From NCBI GenBank assembly GCA_023253235.1, contig JALRHE010000242.1, forward strand, positions 1 to 13,612: a stretch of 13,612 nucleotides of DNA, in the 5' to 3' direction. Shown here in pieces: positions 1 through 6,841 of the stretch (its first letter is position 1; each line of letters begins with the position of its first letter). Below the pieces are notes generated by a model. The model saw nothing but the letters and a program-made list of their open reading frames with translations, was not told the origin of the DNA and searched no databases. The position numbers were made by a program, and so were the translations under genes. The stretch comes from Steroidobacteraceae bacterium (lineage in GTDB: Bacteria; Pseudomonadota; Gammaproteobacteria; Steroidobacterales; Steroidobacteraceae).

Positions 1-444
1 CGGCGGTGGCTCCTCGAGCGTCTTCAACAAGGCGTTGAAGGAGTTGTTCGAGAGCATATGCACTTCGTCGATGAGATAGACCTTATACCGCCCACGCGTC
101 GGCGCGTACTGCACGTTCTCAAGGAGTTCGCGCGTATCTTCGACCTTGGTACGCGAAGCGGCGTCGACTTCGATCAGATCGACGAAGCGTCCTTCGTCGA
201 TCTCTCGACAGGTTGCACAGGTGCCGCAGGGGGTCGGCGTCATCCCGGTGTCGCAGTTGAGGCACTTGGCGAGAATGCGGGCGATCGTCGTCTTGCCGAC
301 GCCACGCGTTCCGGTGAACAGAAACGCATGGTGAACTCGCTGCGTCGCGAGCGCATTCGACAGCGCCTGCAGAACGTGCTCCTGCCCGGTCAACTCATCG
401 AAGCGTTTCGGTCGCCACTTGCGGGCAAGCGCGGTGTAACTCAT
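1..444 (-). CDS. dnaX: DNA polymerase III subunit tau/gamma, N-terminal part (cut by window edge)
   Basis: Clamp-loader ATPase that assembles the sliding clamp and couples it to polymerase III. The 148 visible codons begin MSYTALARKWRP, the usual DnaX opening. Visible motifs are the Walker A GTRGVGKT (residues 45-52), a four-cysteine zinc module (C64, C73, C76, C79) and the Walker B LIDEVH (124-129), followed by the SNNSFNALLKTLEEPP segment. The gene runs off the left edge, so the rest of the ATPase domain, any tau/gamma frameshift site and the tau-specific C-terminus are not visible. Translation starts at the ATG at 444, where the homology begins. No convincing Shine-Dalgarno precedes it. 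The 4.5S RNA gene ends about 29 bases upstream on the same strand, so dnaX may be read from the RNA-gene promoter. Confidence 0.97.
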   Translation of the reverse strand, partial: MSYTALARKWRPKRFDELTGQEHVLQALSNALATQRVHHAFLFTGTRGVGKTTIARILAKCLNCDTGMTPTPCGTCATCREIDEGRFVDLIEVDAASRTKVEDTRELLENVQYAPTRGRYKVYLIDEVHMLSNNSFNALLKTLEEPPP

Positions 445-473
445 GGACTGGACCGTTCAGACAAACCGAGGGA

Positions 474-585
474 GGCGGCCCGCACCAGCTGGACTCCGGC
501 ACCCGACATCACCGCGACCGTTGCTCCCTTCCGGGCCTGGCGGGGTTGACGGTTGGTCGTCGCGGAGGAACCGATGCGGGACGCC
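474..585 (-). ncRNA. ffs: 4.5S RNA (bacterial small SRP RNA)
   Basis: RNA component of the signal recognition particle, which binds Ffh and targets nascent membrane proteins. On the minus strand the domain IV hairpin is recognisable: CCAGGCCCGGAAGGGAGCA with a GGAA tetraloop at 532-529, followed on the 3' side by the conserved GATGTCGGGTGCCG-type strand. The ends were set by an 11-bp terminal helix: GGCGTCCCGCA at 585-575 pairs with TGCGGGCCGCC at 484-474, with one G-U pair. That gives about 112 nt, close to the 114 nt of E. coli 4.5S RNA. The gene lies between tRNA-Ser (7 bases upstream) and dnaX, an arrangement known in other gammaproteobacteria. No strong U-tract terminator follows. The ends are structural estimates and could be off by a few bases. 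Confidence 0.93.
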
Positions 586-592
586 ATGGAAC

Positions 593-682
593 TGGCGGAG
601 AGGGTGGGATTCGAACCCACGAACACCTTGCGATGTTACTTGACTTCCAATCAAGCGCCTTCGACCACTCGGCCACCTCTCC
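593..682 (-). tRNA. tRNA-Ser (anticodon GGA)
   Basis: A 90-nt class II tRNA that reads UCC/UCU serine codons. The acceptor stem GGAGAGG pairs perfectly with CCTCTCC, followed by discriminator G and an encoded CCA (595-593). The D arm contains GGCCGAGTGG. The anticodon stem is CTTGA/TCAAG around the loop TTGGAAG, giving anticodon GGA. A long variable arm, as expected for tRNA-Ser, precedes the T arm with GTTCGAATC. No base is missing from the cloverleaf. Confidence 0.97.
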
Positions 683-694
683 CAAACGGGCGCG

Positions 695-700
695 ATGATA
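695..700 (-). promoter_or_regulatory. Candidate -10 element for tRNA-Ser/4.5S RNA
   Basis: On the minus strand TATCAT lies 12 bases before the tRNA 5' end and is followed by a GC-rich stretch (CGCGCCCG), the kind of discriminator seen at stringently controlled stable-RNA promoters. No good -35 was found at the right spacing, where the sequence overlaps the 3' end of the lipoprotein gene. This is an inference from sequence only. Confidence 0.35.
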
Positions 701-707
701 CCAAGGC

Positions 708-986
708 CTAGGGCTGACGGGGTGGCGCGGGCGTGAATTTCGGCGGGGTGTCGAGGCAGGGAGAGTCTGCAGGTCGTGGCGCCTCTGGCGCCTCGAGGGC
801 CGGAATCTTGAGCGCCGCACGGGTATCGGGCATGTCCTTGCCCGCCGGAACTCGCAGCGGCGCATTGTCGACCACACCGGCGAAATCCTCCGGCTTGGCG
901 CAGCTCGTCTGGAACGGGTTGATAGCCGCACAACCCTGCAAAGCCAGAAGCGCCAGCAGAACCACAAGAGGTCGGATATCGGTCAT
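708..986 (-). CDS. Small proline-rich outer-membrane-type lipoprotein in the bamC position
   Basis: Predicted 92-residue lipoprotein of unknown function. Residues 7-16 are a hydrophobic run, followed by the lipobox LQGC with the lipidated cysteine at 19. The next residue is Ala, so nothing argues for inner-membrane retention. The mature part is short, probably disordered and proline-rich, with two more cysteines (C29, C77) and a segment PLRVPAGKDMPDTRAALKIP. That segment vaguely recalls the flexible N-terminus of BamC. It sits directly downstream of dapA, where bamC/nlpB lies in E. coli, but it lacks the two globular BamC domains (E. coli BamC is about 344 residues), so I do not name it BamC. 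The ATG at 986 is preceded by a GGGA-like site. The alternative in-frame ATG at 1001 overlaps the dapA stop as ATGA and adds five residues. Confidence 0.75.
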   Translation of the reverse strand: MTDIRPLVVLLALLALQGCAAINPFQTSCAKPEDFAGVVDNAPLRVPAGKDMPDTRAALKIPALEAPEAPRPADSPCLDTPPKFTPAPPRQP

Positions 987-997
987 AGCAATCCCGT

Positions 998-1903
998 TCA
1001 TGCCGGCATTGTAGGCGCTAGCGGTAGTCCAGCGCGAGCGATCGCCGCTTCCACTCTCGAGCGCATCGACGGCGAGAGCGGCACCAAGGGCAGACGAATT
1101 CCGGAGTCGATCAAGCCCATGCGCTCGAGCGCCCACTTCACGGGGATCGGATTCGGCTCGCAAAAGAGCTCCGCATGCAGCCCCGCGAGCGTCGCATCGA
1201 TCGCACGTGCACCAGCAGCATCGCCGGCACGAGCGAGCGCGATCATTTGAGCCATGGCCCGCGGCGCGACGTTAGCGGTGACCGACACCACACCGTGTGC
1301 ACCCGCGAGAATGGCCGAACACGCCGTGGCATCGTCGCCCGAGAGAATCGTGAGCGTGGGTGCAAGCTTGCGGAGGCTCTCGATGCGAGCGATATCGGCG
1401 ACAGCCTCCTTGATCGCGACGATGCGCGGCACCTGCGCGAGCCGAGCGACCGTCTCGGGTTGCATGTCGACACCGGTGCGACCCGGAACGTTGTAGAGCA
1501 TCACCGGAACGGTCGATGCCTCGGCGACGGCGAGGTAGTGACGGTACAAGCCCTCTTGGGTCGGCTTGACGTACGCCGGCGTCACGACCAGCAAGCCGTC
1601 GACGCTGAGCTCGGACAACCAGCGTGCCCGCTCCACCGTGATCGCCGTACTGCTGACACCGGCACCCGCGAGGATTCGAACTCGCCCGCGGACAAAGCGC
1701 TGAGCCGCCAGCACGAGTTCGCGCAACTCGTTATCGGTGATCGTCGCCGACTCGCCCGTCGTGCCACCCACGATGATGGCGTCGGTCTCGTGCGTCTGGT
1801 GGTAATCGAGCAATCGCTCCCATGCGGCGAAATCGATCGAGCCATCGGCACGCATCGGCGTGACGATCGCAACGGAACTGCCTGCAAACAAGCCGGCGGA
1901 CAT
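998..1903 (-). CDS. dapA: 4-hydroxy-tetrahydrodipicolinate synthase
   Basis: First committed enzyme of the diaminopimelate/lysine branch. It condenses pyruvate with aspartate semialdehyde in the cytoplasm, normally as a homotetramer. At 301 residues it is slightly longer than E. coli DapA (292). The (beta/alpha)8-barrel motifs are intact: GGTTGES (46-52, substrate-binding threonines), YNVPGRTG (137-144, with the proton-relay tyrosine Y137 and substrate-binding R142) and IKEA with the Schiff-base lysine K165. GDD (about 199-201) is also conserved. The start gives the usual DapA opening (GLFAGSSVAIVTPM). No strong Shine-Dalgarno is visible. The gene is followed on the same strand by the small lipoprotein gene and is divergent from gcvR. 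Confidence 0.97.
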   Translation of the reverse strand: MSAGLFAGSSVAIVTPMRADGSIDFAAWERLLDYHQTHETDAIIVGGTTGESATITDNELRELVLAAQRFVRGRVRILAGAGVSSTAITVERARWLSELSVDGLLVVTPAYVKPTQEGLYRHYLAVAEASTVPVMLYNVPGRTGVDMQPETVARLAQVPRIVAIKEAVADIARIESLRKLAPTLTILSGDDATACSAILAGAHGVVSVTANVAPRAMAQMIALARAGDAAGARAIDATLAGLHAELFCEPNPIPVKWALERMGLIDSGIRLPLVPLSPSMRSRVEAAIARAGLPLAPTMPA

Positions 1904-1934
1904 GAGCGTACCGAGGAAGTGATGGGAGCCGACG

Positions 1935-1964
1935 ATGTTACGAGCCCCGTGCCAAACGGTGCAA
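1935..1964 (-). promoter_or_regulatory. Candidate dapA promoter
   Basis: On the minus strand TTGCAC (1964-1959) and TAACAT (1940-1935) are separated by 18 bases. This would start transcription near 1928 and give a leader of about 25 bases to the dapA ATG. The hexamers match the sigma-70 consensus only in part. The 105-base dapA-gcvR divergent region must hold promoters for both genes. Confidence 0.35.
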
Positions 1965-2008
1965 CCGGGTCGCGGTCACGTCTGCGAATCGCTACACTTC
2001 ATTCCGAC

Positions 2009-2539
2009 ATGAAGCAACACATCGCCATCTCGGCCATCGGGCCGGATCGAACCGGTCTCGTCCACGATCTCACCAAAGTCATCAGCGATTGCGGCGGCAA
2101 TATCAGCGAGAGCCGAATGGCCAGCCTCGGCAGCGAGTTTGCGATGGTGGCGCTCGTCGGCGGCAATTGGCATTCGCTCGCAAAGCTCGAGTCGGAACTC
2201 GCCCGCTTTGCCACCGAATCGGGGATCACGCTGCATCTGCAGCGCACCGAGCCCAAAGCGGCTCGAACCGAGTACCTACCCTACTCTATCGACGCCGTCT
2301 GCCTCGACCAGACCGGTATCGTCTCGGCACTCTCCGGATTCTGTGCGCAACGCGGCATCGATATCGCCGAGGTCGCCACGCGCACCTATCCGGCCGCCCA
2401 CACCGGCGCGCTGATGTTCTCGGTTCAGATGATCGTCAACGTACCGAGCAAATTGCACCTGGCGCACCTGCGCGAGGAGTTCATGGAGTTTTGCGACTCC
2501 CGTAATCTGGATGCCATCCTCGAACCCGTAAAATCCTGA
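2009..2539 (+). CDS. gcvR: GcvR-like protein with two ACT domains
   Basis: 176 residues made of two ACT domains. The first (about 3-80) opens HIAISAIGPDRTGLVHDL and the second (about 91-172) opens YSIDAVCLDQTGIVSALSGF. Both carry the D-(R/Q)-TG-(L/I)-V turn typical of this family. In E. coli GcvR represses the glycine cleavage operon by binding GcvA, and it has no DNA-binding domain of its own. None is visible here either. Whether this copy controls gcv genes is unknown, since no gcvA or gcv operon is in the window. The ATG at 2009 is chosen because the ACT fold begins immediately. The reading frame stays open far upstream, but that part is antisense to dapA. bcp follows after 24 bases. Confidence 0.85.
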   Translation: MKQHIAISAIGPDRTGLVHDLTKVISDCGGNISESRMASLGSEFAMVALVGGNWHSLAKLESELARFATESGITLHLQRTEPKAARTEYLPYSIDAVCLDQTGIVSALSGFCAQRGIDIAEVATRTYPAAHTGALMFSVQMIVNVPSKLHLAHLREEFMEFCDSRNLDAILEPVKS

Positions 2540-2554
2540 TCGAAGCCACACCCT

Positions 2555-2558
2555 GGAG
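2555..2558 (+). promoter_or_regulatory. Shine-Dalgarno that fixes the bcp start
   Basis: GGAG lies 5 bases before the ATG at 2564. The in-frame GTG at 2558 overlaps this site, so the ATG is preferred. Confidence 0.6.
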
Positions 2559-2563
2559 TGCTC

Positions 2564-3046
2564 ATGACCAAGACTGCCAACGGCAAAGTCGTCATCGGTA
2601 AGAAAGTTCCGGATTTCAAAGCCGTCACCACCGATGGCAACGAGTGGCGATTGAAAGAGGCAGCAGGGTCCAACGTGGTGCTGTTCTTCTACCCGAAGGA
2701 CATGACGCCAGGTTGCACGATCGAAGCACAGGAGTTCCGCGACCTGCAGGCGCAGTTCCGACGCGCCAACACGCAAGTCGTCGGCGTCTCGCGCGATAGC
2801 TGCACCTCGCACCAGAAATTTCGCACCAAGGAAAAGCTGAACTACGAACTGCTTTCCGACCAAGACGAGTCGTTGTGCAAACTCTTCGACGTCATCCGTG
2901 AAAAGAACATGTACGGCAAGAAGGTCTTCGGCATCGAGCGCAGCACGTTTCTGATCGACTCCGAAGGAAAACTCGCCGCCGAGTGGCGCAAGGTGAAAGC
3001 CGAAGGCCACGCCCAAGTGGTGCTCGCCGCGGCGAAAGCGCTTTGA
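2564..3046 (+). CDS. bcp: Thioredoxin-dependent peroxiredoxin, Bcp/PrxQ family
   Basis: 160-residue cytoplasmic peroxidase that reduces hydrogen peroxide and organic hydroperoxides. The thioredoxin-fold core and catalytic motif FFYPKDMTPGCT (41-52) are intact, with peroxidatic cysteine C51 and the family SRDS and SDQDESLC motifs. In E. coli Bcp the resolving cysteine lies five residues after the peroxidatic one; here that position is Q56. The alternative helix-alpha3 resolving position, as in Xylella PrxQ (36 residues on), is R87 here. The remaining cysteines are C80 and C105. It may be a one-Cys enzyme or may use C80. The stop codon overlaps the proposed TTG start of phoH. Confidence 0.95.
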   Translation: MTKTANGKVVIGKKVPDFKAVTTDGNEWRLKEAAGSNVVLFFYPKDMTPGCTIEAQEFRDLQAQFRRANTQVVGVSRDSCTSHQKFRTKEKLNYELLSDQDESLCKLFDVIREKNMYGKKVFGIERSTFLIDSEGKLAAEWRKVKAEGHAQVVLAAAKAL

Positions 3047-4476
3047 CGCGCGCGGTGACGAAGCGCCGGCGCAGCACTCGGGAGCGCCGACTCTTCGTAC
3101 TCGACACCAACGTGCTGATGCACGACCCGGCAGCGATCTTCCGCTTCGAAGAGCACGACATCTACCTGCCGATGGTGGTGCTCGAAGAACTCGACGCCCA
3201 CAAAAAAGGCATGTCGGAGGCCTCGCGTAACGTCCGTCAGGTCAGCCGCTTCCTCGACGATCTCATGCGCGATGCAACTCGCGAACAGATCGAAAGCGGT
3301 CTGCCCCTGCCGAATCACATGTCGGGCAACCACGGCAAGAAGCCGAGCAGCGGCAGACTGTTCTTCCAGACCCAACAGCTCAGCATTCAGTTGCCCGAGA
3401 ACCTACCGGGTCAAGGGAACGACAACGCGATCCTCGCGCAAACGTTGGCGCTGCAAGCGCTGCATTCGGATGCGCGCGTCGTGCTGGTCTCCAAAGACAT
3501 CAATCTACGCATCAAAGCGGCGGTCGTCGGTGTGCATGCCGAAGACTACTTCAGCGATCGTGCGATCGAAGATGCCGATGTGCTCTCACCGGGACACGAG
3601 GCTCTGCCCGCCGATTTCTGGGAACGACATGGCAAGAACATGCGGTCTTGGAAAGAAGGCACGCGCACCTTCTACGAGATCTCGGGGCCTGCCGTCGGCA
3701 AGTGGATACCGAACCAATTCGTCTACGAGGAGCGTGAGGGCGGCATCGAAGCCATCGTCCGTAAGCTGCAAGGCAACACCGCGACGCTCGAGATCGTGCG
3801 AGATTTTCGCGGTGACAAGCACGGCGTTTGGGGTATCTGCGCACGCAACCGCGAACAAAATTTTGCCCTCAACCTGCTGATGGATCCCGAGGTCGATTTC
3901 GTCTCGATCTTAGGCCCTGCAGGCACCGGCAAGACGTTGCTCACCTTGGCGGCCGGACTCGTACAAACGCTAGAGCACAATCGATACGCCGAAATCATCA
4001 TGACGCGCGTGACGATTCCGCTGGGCGAGGACATCGGCTTCTTGCCAGGGACCGAAGAGGAGAAGATGGAACCTTGGATGGGCGCCTTGATGGATAACCT
4101 CGAGGTGCTGACCCAGAGCTCCGATGGCGGCAGCTGGGGCCGAGCGGCGACCAACGATTTGCTCCGTAATCGCATCAAGATTCGCTCGCTCAACTTCATG
4201 CGCGGCCGAACCTTCCTCAACCGTTACGTCATCCTCGATGAAGCGCAGAACCTCACACCAAAGCAGATGAAGGCTTTGGTGACGCGCGCGGGTCCCGGCA
4301 CCAAGATCGTGTGCCTCGGCAATATCGCGCAGATCGACACCCCCTACCTCACCGAAACCACCTCGGGTCTAACCTTCGTGGTAAGCCGTTTCCAAGGCTG
4401 GGGCCACTCCGGAAATGTGACGCTGGTGCGCGGCGAGCGCTCACGACTGGCCGACTACGCATCCGAGACACTCTGA
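3043..4476 (+). CDS. PIN-PhoH family ATPase (PhoH2/YlaK type)
   Basis: 477 residues combining an N-terminal PIN nuclease domain with a C-terminal PhoH-type P-loop ATPase. The PIN part (about 17-165) has VLDTNVLMHD with D21, then VVLEELD with E49, NDNAILA with D127, and SKDINLRIKA with D152: the acidic cluster expected for metal-dependent RNA cleavage. The ATPase part has Walker A GPAGTGKT (291-298) and Walker B VILDEAQN (396-403). Related PhoH2 proteins have been described as RNA helicase/RNases; the substrate here is unknown. The chosen start is a TTG at 3043 forming a TTGA overlap with the bcp stop. GTG at 3055 is an alternative that removes four residues. An upstream extension to 2983 would run inside bcp and is unlikely. 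The product ends 54 bases before bepA. Confidence 0.9.
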   Translation: MTRAVTKRRRSTRERRLFVLDTNVLMHDPAAIFRFEEHDIYLPMVVLEELDAHKKGMSEASRNVRQVSRFLDDLMRDATREQIESGLPLPNHMSGNHGKKPSSGRLFFQTQQLSIQLPENLPGQGNDNAILAQTLALQALHSDARVVLVSKDINLRIKAAVVGVHAEDYFSDRAIEDADVLSPGHEALPADFWERHGKNMRSWKEGTRTFYEISGPAVGKWIPNQFVYEEREGGIEAIVRKLQGNTATLEIVRDFRGDKHGVWGICARNREQNFALNLLMDPEVDFVSILGPAGTGKTLLTLAAGLVQTLEHNRYAEIIMTRVTIPLGEDIGFLPGTEEEKMEPWMGALMDNLEVLTQSSDGGSWGRAATNDLLRNRIKIRSLNFMRGRTFLNRYVILDEAQNLTPKQMKALVTRAGPGTKIVCLGNIAQIDTPYLTETTSGLTFVVSRFQGWGHSGNVTLVRGERSRLADYASETL

Positions 4477-4530
4477 CCACGGACGGTCTCGCCGTTGAAC
4501 TTGAGTCGCTCGGCGTGGTCTAGTTCGAAC

Positions 4531-6054
4531 ATGCAGACTCGCTCCTCGGTTTCGGATCGGCTCAGGGCAAGCCTGCGGCCGTGGATAATTTTGGCACTGG
4601 CGGCCTTGGCGGCTTTGACCAGTGGCCGTGCACCCGCGCAGGGTAATGCGATCGACCTGCCCAACATCGGCTCTGCGGCCAACTCGGCGCTCACGCTCGG
4701 CGATGAATACCGTATCGGCTTGATGGTCGTCCGTGGGCTGCGCGAACAAGGACTCATCCTCGAAGACCCGGAAGTCACCGATTACATCCAGAACGTCGGC
4801 AGTCGCATCGCATCGCAGGCCACGGATACCGAGCAACGCTTCCACTTTTTCGTGATTCGCGAAGGTGACATCAATGCCTTTGCACTGCCTGGCGGTTTCA
4901 TCGGGGTCAACTACGGCCTGATCACCGCAACAGCCAACGAGGCGCAACTCGCAAGCGTGCTCGCGCACGAAATTGCTCACGTTACGCAACGTCATATCGC
5001 ACGGTCGATACAGGCTCGCGGTCGCCAAGGCATGGCCTCCGCGGCGGCACTACTAGCAGCCGTGCTGGTCGGCATGGCGACAGGCTCTAGTGACGCCATT
5101 CAGGCTGGCATCGCCATCTCACAGGGCACTGCCGCCCAGCAACAGATCAACTTCACGCGTGCTAACGAATACGAAGCCGACCGTATCGGCATCAGCTTTC
5201 TCGTGGCGGCAGGCTACGACCCGAATGCGATGCCCGATTTCTTTGAGACGCTTGGACGTCGCGCGGGTCTCGCGGGAGCGCAGGTACCGGAATTCTTGCG
5301 TACGCACCCGGTCACCACCAATCGCATCGCCGAATCACGCGATCGCGCGGCGCAACTCGCTCCGAAGATCACACCGGAGAGCCCGTCGTATGCGTTTATC
5401 CGCGAGCGCGTGCGAGTGCTCGGCGCTCCCGGCGACAGTGATTTGCGTGCTTACTACGCCGCGTTGACCGATCGCGCGCCACTCAATCCAGCGCAACGCT
5501 ATGGTCTGGCCTTGGCGCAGTTGCGAGCGGGCGAACGCGAGCTGGCCGCCAGCGCCTTGATCGAGTTGTCGGCCGCGCAGCCCGAGAGCCCGCTGCTCCA
5601 AGCCGCACTCGGACAAGCTTTGTTTGCCGCCGGACAACTCGACCTCGCGCGTAGCAGCCTCGAGAAAGCACTGCAGGTCGCACCACGCAACATCCCCCTG
5701 ACGGTTCGATATGCCGAAGTGCTGATGCAGAGCGGCCAATCGAAAGAGGCGCATCGGGTATTGCTCGATCTCTTCAACAATGTACCACCCACTCCGGAAC
5801 AAATTCGGCTCACTGCCGTGGCGGCCAGTGGCGCAGGCGACACGGCCGATGCGCATCACTACATGGCCGAGTATCACATCGCTAACGGCGATCTCCCGCT
5901 GGCGATCAAACAATTGGAGTTGGCCATTGCACACCCGGATATCAGCGCAGTGCAGCGCGCTCGATTCGAGGCGCGCAGCAAAGAAGTGCGAGATGCGCTG
6001 ATCGAGAGCGGCAAGCGCGGCAATCGATCGACCCGAGTCAGCTCCGGAAACTGA
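4531..6054 (+). CDS. bepA: Periplasmic M48 metalloprotease with TPR domain, BepA type
   Basis: Periplasmic zinc protease and chaperone that in E. coli helps LptD assembly and degrades stalled outer-membrane proteins. The 507 residues (E. coli 487) start with a cleavable signal peptide: basic N-region, hydrophobic core 18-30 and a probable cut after APA at about 35-37. The M48 domain has HEIAH (146-150), a third zinc ligand at E213 in NEYEADRIG, and a THP motif with H259. H259 corresponds to the histidine that gates the BepA active site in E. coli. The C-terminal half (about 305-480) is alpha-helical with TPR-like repeats rich in Ala and Leu. The start is the ATG at 4531 because it opens directly into the signal peptide. 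An upstream TTG at 4495 would add 12 residues. No clear Shine-Dalgarno is present. mlaA follows 12 bases after the stop. Confidence 0.93.
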   Translation: MQTRSSVSDRLRASLRPWIILALAALAALTSGRAPAQGNAIDLPNIGSAANSALTLGDEYRIGLMVVRGLREQGLILEDPEVTDYIQNVGSRIASQATDTEQRFHFFVIREGDINAFALPGGFIGVNYGLITATANEAQLASVLAHEIAHVTQRHIARSIQARGRQGMASAAALLAAVLVGMATGSSDAIQAGIAISQGTAAQQQINFTRANEYEADRIGISFLVAAGYDPNAMPDFFETLGRRAGLAGAQVPEFLRTHPVTTNRIAESRDRAAQLAPKITPESPSYAFIRERVRVLGAPGDSDLRAYYAALTDRAPLNPAQRYGLALAQLRAGERELAASALIELSAAQPESPLLQAALGQALFAAGQLDLARSSLEKALQVAPRNIPLTVRYAEVLMQSGQSKEAHRVLLDLFNNVPPTPEQIRLTAVAASGAGDTADAHHYMAEYHIANGDLPLAIKQLELAIAHPDISAVQRARFEARSKEVRDALIESGKRGNRSTRVSSGN

Positions 6055-6060
6055 TAAAAT
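6052..6060 (+). promoter_or_regulatory. Candidate extended -10 for mlaA
   Basis: TGATAAAAT fits the extended -10 pattern TGnTAnnnT and overlaps the bepA stop codon. Transcription would start near base 6067, which is the A of the mlaA ATG. The transcript would then be leaderless or nearly so. No Shine-Dalgarno is visible before mlaA, and no -35 match was seen. Confidence 0.4.
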
Positions 6061-6066
6061 AACGAC

Positions 6067-6828
6067 ATGAATCTCCGCGCCCTAGGTTGGCAAGCACCGC
6101 TGCTTGCCCTGCTGTCGTTGTCGATCTCTGGCTGTACCACCACCGCCGCGCGTTCCAGTGACGCGCATGATCCGCTCGAACCGATCAACCGAGTAGCTCA
6201 CCAATTCAACGAGGATCTCGACCGGGCACTGTTGCGTCCGGTCGCGCGTGGCTACCACCGTATCGTCCCGGAGCCGGTGCAGATCGGCGTCTCGAACGTG
6301 TTTTTCAACGCGAAGTATCCGGTGACGATGGTCAACAACGCCCTACAGGGCAAATTCGTACCGGCGCTATCCGACCTCGGCCGCATCACGCTCAACACCA
6401 CGCTTGGCTTGGGTGGATTGTTCGACCCGGCAAGCTCGGCTGGACTAGAGCGCTATGACGAAGACTTCGGTCAAACGTTGGGCGCTTGGGGAGTGCCGAA
6501 CGGAATCTATGTGGTGGTGCCGTTTCTTGGGCCCTACACCTTGCGGGACGGTATCGGCAGCATCGTCGATGATTTCGGCGAGCCGCGCTCGTATCTTGAG
6601 GACGACAGCACGCGTTATGGCCTCTGGGCAGGCGACAAATTCGATCGCCGCGTTCGACTCCTCGACGCTGATGCCGTGCTCGATCGCACGGGCGATAGCT
6701 ACGCTTTCATTCGCAGCGCCTATTTGCAGCGCCGCGCATTCCTAGTCAGCGACGGCATTACAGCCGGCGATGACCTAGAAGCTGAACTCGAAAAAGAGCT
6801 GGAAGAAGACCCGCCGCAAGACCCCTGA
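6067..6828 (+). CDS. mlaA: Outer-membrane lipoprotein MlaA (VacJ) of the Mla lipid-asymmetry pathway
   Basis: MlaA sits in the outer membrane, removes mislocalised phospholipid from the outer leaflet and passes it to periplasmic MlaC. The 253 residues (E. coli 251) begin with a lipoprotein signal whose lipobox ISGC gives the lipidated C23. The family motif DPLEPINR (about 35-42) follows, then VNNALQGK, GRITLNTTLGLGGLFDPAS, the EDFGQTLGAWGVPNG block and VPFLGPYTLRDGIG, all typical of MlaA. The C-terminus is an acidic tail (ELEKELEED). It lies 12 bases after bepA and converges with mlaB, whose stop is 13 bases away. Here mlaA is adjacent to mlaFEDCB but on the opposite strand; in E. coli it is unlinked. 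Confidence 0.96.
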   Translation: MNLRALGWQAPLLALLSLSISGCTTTAARSSDAHDPLEPINRVAHQFNEDLDRALLRPVARGYHRIVPEPVQIGVSNVFFNAKYPVTMVNNALQGKFVPALSDLGRITLNTTLGLGGLFDPASSAGLERYDEDFGQTLGAWGVPNGIYVVVPFLGPYTLRDGIGSIVDDFGEPRSYLEDDSTRYGLWAGDKFDRRVRLLDADAVLDRTGDSYAFIRSAYLQRRAFLVSDGITAGDDLEAELEKELEEDPPQDP

Positions 6829-6841
6829 CGGGTCGATAAAG

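Noticed and set aside
593..682. tRNA-Ser as an attachment site of an integrated element
   Set aside because: The genes on both sides are housekeeping. No integrase and no partial duplicate of the tRNA 3' end was seen in the window.
1175..2008. Long upstream extension of the gcvR reading frame
   Set aside because: It is entirely antisense to dapA and to the dapA-gcvR intergenic region. Its translation (Arg/Asp/His-rich) has no recognisable domain. GcvR homology begins at the ATG at 2009.
2276..3016. 246-codon minus-strand open frame opposite gcvR and bcp
   Set aside because: It spans two real plus-strand genes, and its translation resembles no domain. It is an antisense shadow.
4441..5028. 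195-codon minus-strand open frame at the phoH/bepA boundary
   Set aside because: It is antisense to well-supported bepA coding sequence, with no domain or ribosome binding site.
6820..6834. Hairpin GACCC-CTGAC-GGGTC over the mlaA stop codon as a terminator
   Set aside because: The stem is only 5 bp and has no U-tract on either side. A functional bidirectional terminator cannot be supported.
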